From: Sclerodactyla briareus
Lineage: Eukaryota > Echinodermata > Holothuroidea > Dendrochirotida > Sclerodactylidae
Reading direction: 5' to 3'
Assembly: GCA_026419785.1 (NCBI GenBank)
Contig: JAODTK010005065.1
Coordinates: 105,018-169,017, forward strand
DNA: 64,000 nt
Part shown: positions 58,700-64,000 of the stretch, piece after piece
How the letters are laid out: each line of letters starts with the position of its first letter
Position numbering within the stretch: position 1 is the stretch's first letter
Made by a program: the position numbers and the translations under genes
Notes under the pieces: generated by a model
What the model saw: only the letters and a program-made list of their open reading frames with translations
Told to the model about the DNA's origin: nothing
Database searches by the model: none

Positions 58700-61060
58700 A
58701 ATCAGGGTGGGTATAATATTAAAACAAAGTCACATAACTATAGTGCCAAATATCCAGAGCTTTGTGATATGCCACAGGTCATAATATCTATCTGTCCATC
58801 CAGTCTCTGTTGTAAACTTTTGGTTTTGGGGGGGCTTTGACCACTTTAAGTTCAGGTCTTAAGGGCATAATGGGCCAGTTATGCCATTACAGATTGAATC
58901 GAATACTGTGATACGATCAGCATTATCATGGAATGAATATAGAGGTATCATGGATTGTGTTCAAGATTTGAAGTCAAAGATCATTAAAGGGGCATGATGG
59001 TTTATTATGTTCGAACTGCTTAAAATCTGTGAAATATTTTACTGTACTTCTTATCCTACAGGTAGGTAGAAGTTGGATTATCTATGTGTTAAACAGTTGG
59101 TACCTATGGGATGGGTGTTCATGGATTTAGGGTGGTCAGCAGTTATTTGGAGGGGATTAATGGGCTACAAAGTTCTGGCACACAGATTAGGTTAGATTAA
59201 TGCTATGGTTGTCATGGTTACCATCGACCAGTGTTCAGACCTTTCAGTTCGAAGGTCATTGGGACAAGTCACTGAGCTTATATGGTTAAATTGTAACGGA
59301 TGTTTTTCTCCCTGAAGAGTGCTTAGAAAGTTCGCGGGCTTGGTGGCTTGGTTTGTATCGAAAGCATATTAGTCAGTTTAACATCACTACATATATTTAG
59401 AGGTCAATCAAAAAGTGGTAGAACTCTTCATAAAGAAGTGTAGGTCTGCTAGGCATCATTCATTATTCCCATTGAACCATCACCTGCTTCTTGTGAGGCT
59501 TCCTTTGGGTCTGAACTCTGAGATTTGTAACATGAACAGTAAAAAAGGTTAATGGTTAAAGGGGCGAGTTTGCTCTGTCAGGAGGGTTTCTTCCTGGGTC
59601 TCTTTGACCAAAACAAAGGTCATTGAAAGGGCGATATACGCTATCATTGTGAGAGGCAGCATAACCAAGCCTTTTGTTGTGAAAAAATGTTCAAAATGCA
59701 TTCCTGGCCTATGAAGAGCGTAAATTTTCTGAAATGACAAATTATAGCATAAAGGGTGGCACATAGGGGTGCAATATAGGGTTTTTCTGGAATTTGCTAT
59801 CATCTGATATTGATAAATTATGATGTGCTCACAAATTTGAAGTTTAGTGGCAGTCACGTAGGCCTAATTTTGAGCCCAAAAGGCCAATTTTCTATCTCGT
59901 CCGTTTCCGTCTGCATGGAAACGGAAAATGGCGTAGTGGCCAATACCTAGCTACAAGAAAATGCCAGGGAAAAATCCGGCGGCAGGTTTAGTGGGCATAC
60001 TGCAAACATTAGTAGTGAAAGTAGTGCATTGCTTAAAAGTTTCCATAACAGGGGGTTCTGGACATTTTACTGTATAAATGTTGTAATTGTATGGTTTGAG
60101 CTACAGCAATTGTACCAATTAAATTCACAACGAGGTGTGGCGACAGGCATGTGCCATATCTAAATAAGTCATACTGACAATACTATAATGCTATAGCATA
60201 TCTGTCGTGGGGGAGGGGAAGAACCCTTGTGAAAAGTGGAAGAAACCTGTTGTAGCAGGCTATAGGGACATCAGAAACAGGAATATACCCACACCCCTGC
60301 TTACCAGATCGCCAGCAGAGGATGCAATACATTTCTGTGAAAATAAGAGTTTTTGCATACGGATGAGCAATTTTTGACAGGGGGGAAATATACCCTACTC
60401 CGTGACTAATGGTGGCGAATATGCCACTTTCCCCTTCCCTCCATCACAATGATGGTCATCTTGATTGAGAACCGGGTCACTCATATGACTGACGTGCTGG
60501 GGAGAGGAAAGCTTAGAGCGGGAACTGACAGCAGCCCAGAATTTGTACTGTCTGACCCTGCTCTAAAAGTGACAGCAGTTGAAGAATTAGGCCTATGCAG
60601 TATGCACATTCTCCAAAACCATAGTTCAACTTCATTATTTTTCAGTTTCTGGCAGTCTTCGCCCCTTGATTACGTGATTATCGCGGGCAATTTGTAATTC
60701 TTCTTTTTTGTCTCGATGAATGAAATCAGGAAAAGACTTATTGGTCACTTTGGCAGGTGGTGTGTGTTGTCTGTATGAGTGTGTGTATGTCACAATTTAT
60801 TGTAGCAGGGTTTCTCACAAAAACCGTGCCCCCTTTGAGCGATTATGACAAAAATTTGTGTGTAGCACCCGGGTTGGGTGTACACGATCGATTGATTTTT
60901 TTTTTTGCAGCAAAGTATTTAATTAGTTGGGTAATTAGCTTATTTATTTGTTAATCATTGTTGGCTTGTTAGCAACATTACGCAAGAACTGGATGTGCTA
61001 CAGTGATGCAGTTTGGCATATAGGGACCTGGATGACAGGTAGATGAAATCTGATGTAGAT
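58700..61060. other. Intron-like or intergenic, mostly unrecognised
   Basis: An 82-codon plus-strand frame (60449-60697) includes SDPALKVTAVEELG, which looks protein-like, but no splice sites frame it well. No transposon structure is obvious. Confidence 0.3.
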
Positions 61061-61074
61061 TTTAGCCTAAAATA

Positions 61075-61330
61075 TTGCCAAGTAAGTGGCATAATTTGTA
61101 GTTATTTATGCGAATTTTCAAGTTTGTCGGATTTCCACGAACTTGGTGGATGTGGTCACCTGGTTCCTGAAAATTCAAAAGTGAAGAGTCTGGGTCACTA
61201 CTGGGAGGTCATTTATTTGTGTTAATTTGCATAATTTATGCAACTTTCGGAAGTTTGTTGGATTTCCCACAAACTTGGTAGATGTGAATCATGTGATCCA
61301 CCTTTTGATCCTGAATCATTTTAAAGGTAC
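61075..61330 (-). repeat. Dispersed aattagac/TGACCTC-related element, inverted
   Basis: Two ~140-bp units share gcataattt, caagtttgt.ggatttcc, then acgaacttggtggatgtg or acaaacttggtagatgtg. The reverse complement (cacatccaccaagttcgtgg) matches 33066 and 48120. It lies about 340 bp before the acceptor at 61668. Confidence 0.5.
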
Positions 61331-61667
61331 AGCTGGGCGTCAGTAGAGGTCATTGTACTGTATGTGCCTAATTTATTTCAATTGGGTATTTATGGAGAAA
61401 GAGTGGGGGGGGGGCATTGAATGAAGAAGAAAGCATTAAGGGACTTTTGTTTTGAAGGAGTAAAATATTGGGAGTTTTTTAGGAATTTCTATGTATTATA
61501 TGTGAAATATGTGATGTTCGTTTGGACATGATAGTGCAAGGATGAGCGAGTGTGTGGGTGATCAGAATATTCCATTAGGTGACTAGAAATCAGTTCACCA
61601 TGACTAGTTGGATTTTTGAAGACTGCCCTAAGTTCTGATGCATTTCAATTTCATTTTCTTTTGGCAG

Positions 61668-63382
61668 CCAACGGGATCTCTCAACGAAAACCTGCCCCAG
61701 AGAGTGAGCGTTTTCAACTTCCAAGGGCAGGACTTAGAACTGGGAGGCTGATGAGTCGTTTGTGTGAATGAACGACGGTTGCAGACGTTGATGAATTGAT
61801 GAGCAAAGTTTAGTGTTTTCCCTTTCAAGCATTTATTGAGGCTTCTGCAAGAGTTACATGGCCATAAATGTCAAATTGAGAACTGTGGCAAAACCGATCT
61901 GAATATGACACTAATCCCATAGGCACAGCTGTGATTTTCTCTGGGAAATGTGAGGCTGGAATGTGCACGTGGGTCTTCCCATCGAGGAGATATAGCAACA
62001 TGTTCACAGGAAAAATGCACTTCGCTTCTGCAGTTGAACATGGACTGGCAATAATTATGCCAAGATAGCACTCTTCTTCAAGACATGTAAGCTACATTTC
62101 GTGAGCAATTCAACCTTTTACCGAATTCAAAGGGTTGTATGTTGCACCGGCCAGATGGAGGCGACCATGGCAAGGCCATGGAGCAGAGTTATGTTGAAAC
62201 TGTACAGGGGCAAGCCCATTGATGATTAGCAGGTTGATGGGAGAGTAATGATTCCCGGGGGCACTGTGCTCAGCCCAGTACTTGACGTACAGTTTCATGG
62301 ATACCGAGATGTCAAGAGTGATGCATCTAGAAGTTGTGAATGTGAGATGTGTTGGGGGTGGGGGGGAAGAGTGCAAACATGGAGAGGTGTTGGGTTTTTG
62401 AGAGGGGACTGGCTGATTTTTTTTTGATGGGTTCTGTCATGTTAGACAAGTGGTTGACTGACGCCCATGTTACAGATCACCGCACACTGATGGAAAAACT
62501 TGTCTCCAAAATACTTGACGTTCTCATCAGAGGCGATGTTTTGCATCGGTGCCAAAAATATATGTGGAAGGTTGTCTGCAGAAGCCAAAAGTTGAAAGGG
62601 AACGGGACCTTGTGTTATGGATTACCGGCAGTGAGAAACATTTATGGTATTGTATGTCGGATGTGTTTGTTGAAGGTGATGAGATGAAGTTGAAATATTT
62701 CCATGGGGCTGTCTCTGCTTCAGTGACATGTGAGTTGAATGAGCATGAATGGATCCTAAATCAGATGGCACTGCAGGCAAGTGTGAGCATGAGCCCTTGT
62801 CAAAGACAAAAGAGCGTATCAACCCTGGTGGTCAAAGGGTCTAAGCCGCATGAGGCTCTCAAAGGGGTTGTAACTAAGAAGCGCTTCTTGAACACCTTTT
62901 GAAAGTATTACGTTCACTTCCAGCACCAGGCAATGTTGGAAGGGTTCCATAAACCCACATGCTGATGTAGCATCTAAGAGGTGTCAGACTCGTACAGTGG
63001 CTTACCTCATCGCATGTACTTGGCTGCCATTGACCACCACAACTATCACATTGATAGACCCTATGAAAAACATCAGACATGTGAGGGGAGGAAACCATCC
63101 TACCGGGTCAAGGGCAAGAGGTCCCAGAAATGGGCACGCCCAGAGAGTGAAAGGCCCAAGACTACAGGGTACATCCAGGGGTTAGTGAGAAGCTTGCTTT
63201 GACAGGCGAAGGGGACAATTCTGGCCACCTATCCCAGCGGGCTGTCCTTCCCGAAGATTTGATCAAGAGGATTCAACCGAAACTAGCAAGGTTGCCACGA
63301 CTCCGACAGCCACACTTGTGGAAAGAGCACCAGTCTAGGTTGATCCTCAGTAAAATGCTCCGAATGAGCAGTGTCGGGGTAT
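61668..63382 (+). pseudogene. Transposase-like gene of a multicopy, uncharacterised animal family
   Basis: After a ttttcttttggcag acceptor, segments in alternating frames follow the order I know from a high-copy family in invertebrate and fish genomes: a cysteine-bearing region (HKCQIENCGK, FSGKCEAG), TGNNYAKIALFFKTCKLHFV (62044-62103), STFYRIQR, AQYLTYSFMD and MHLEVVNVR (62275-62345), LTDAHVT (62456), FHGAVSASVTCELNEHEW (62700), EALKGVVTKKRFLNTF (62851-62898), YLAAIDHHNYHIDRPYEK (63018-63070) and SQKWARPE, then KTTGYI. Its stop is at 63380-63382. Conserved Asp positions suggest a DDE-type nuclease, but the catalytic triad was not verified. At least five frame breaks are present: decay or assembly indels. 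Its likely role is DNA transposition, or a domesticated derivative. Confidence 0.6.
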
Positions 63383-64000
63383 GAATATCATTGTATATGA
63401 GGCACCCATAGGCGAGTCATACAAGATCAAATGGGACACATTGATACCACTCCACAGGGTTGCTCTTCATAATAGTAGCATTTCAAAGATTTGCAGCTAA
63501 TTGAAAATCCACTATTGATGCTGATGCCGGGAACCAGGAGGTTAAAAAATGGAGACATGAAACCATATTATGACATGCAGTAACTGACCAATATTGATTG
63601 TAGACTAGCTGTAATACTGTCATCTACAGTTTGTAACATGTCAACGTAATCATGCAGCCTCTGGCATTGATTAATATTGATGAACTGATCCTTCTGTTTA
63701 TATGCTGTGAACTTGTGACACAAGTAGATGTATAAGTAGTCCCCTCTGATAAAGTATTGATATTGTTCATTGATTCATACCTAGTTAGAGTGGGACTTGC
63801 TTGGTCACATTCCTGATGTGATTTAAAGTATACAATCTAATGCAGTTAGACACAAGAGGTCCAGGCTCAAAACACTCTCTGCTGGTTTTGTCAGATGGTA
63901 GGCTTGTTATTGATTGTTCTGTGGGTGTTCAGAGGCTGCCCTGATGATTAGTTAGGTTCTCTGGGTGGATCAAGATACTGCTGCATTGTATGGAGATTTC
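63383..64000. other. 3' flank of the transposase-like gene, unrecognised
   Basis: AT-rich, no open frame of note and no recognised repeat. It could hold the 3' UTR or the element's right end, which may lie outside the window. Confidence 0.3.

Overview
The window looks like nuclear DNA from a marine invertebrate. A deuterostome (echinoderm, hemichordate or amphioxus grade) fits best. The evidence is a TRIM-type RING/B-box/coiled-coil gene with a degenerate paralogue, four decayed non-LTR retrotransposon fragments, a tRNA-headed SINE, elements that carry TGACCTTTGACCT and GACA/GATA tracts, and a transposase-like gene of a kind found in many copies in invertebrate and fish genomes. There is no bacterial-style gene packing. 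The species cannot be fixed from the sequence alone. Single-base indels break nearly every recognisable reading frame, often in homopolymers, so part of the 'pseudogene' look may be assembly error.

Layout. 1-18490 (block A) and 27134-35870 (block B) share a collinear, same-strand series of homologous segments, each ending in a TRIM gene read leftward (15337-17524 and 33118-35158). I read this as an old tandem segmental duplication of a TRIM locus. Block A was later inflated by a possible solo LTR (1134-1962), a 34-bp minisatellite (2236-3985), two Helentron/pearl-like elements (5380-7285, 10937-11525), a LINE remnant (12480-13060) and a CA microsatellite (14944-15245). Block B carries a recent triplication of a ~250-bp unit (27135-27882) and its own LINE scrap (30200-30420).

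18500-26830 holds almost no genes. It contains two adjacent copies of a GC-terminal inverted-repeat element (23655-25170) and an array with paired ATGGCGGCC-type motifs. 36240-45240 is rich in transposons: a ~290-bp tandem array, another Helentron/pearl-like element (38985-40350), and a LINE with an intact poly-A tail (43150-44945). 46556-52540 holds two more GC-terminal elements in opposite orientation and a LINE remnant on the minus strand.

52600-64000 is less repetitive. It holds the best candidates for spliced host or domesticated coding sequence: open exons bounded by good splice sites at 52639-52809 (+), 55193-55411 (-), 56264-56400 (+), 57265-57415 (+) and 58613-58693 (+), and a long transposase-like coding region at 61668-63382 (+). 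The plus-strand exons may be the 5' part of the last gene, but this is unproven.

The only gene whose role is reasonably clear is the TRIM E3 ligase-like gene at 33118-35158. Everything else is mobile DNA, its debris, or unrecognised sequence.
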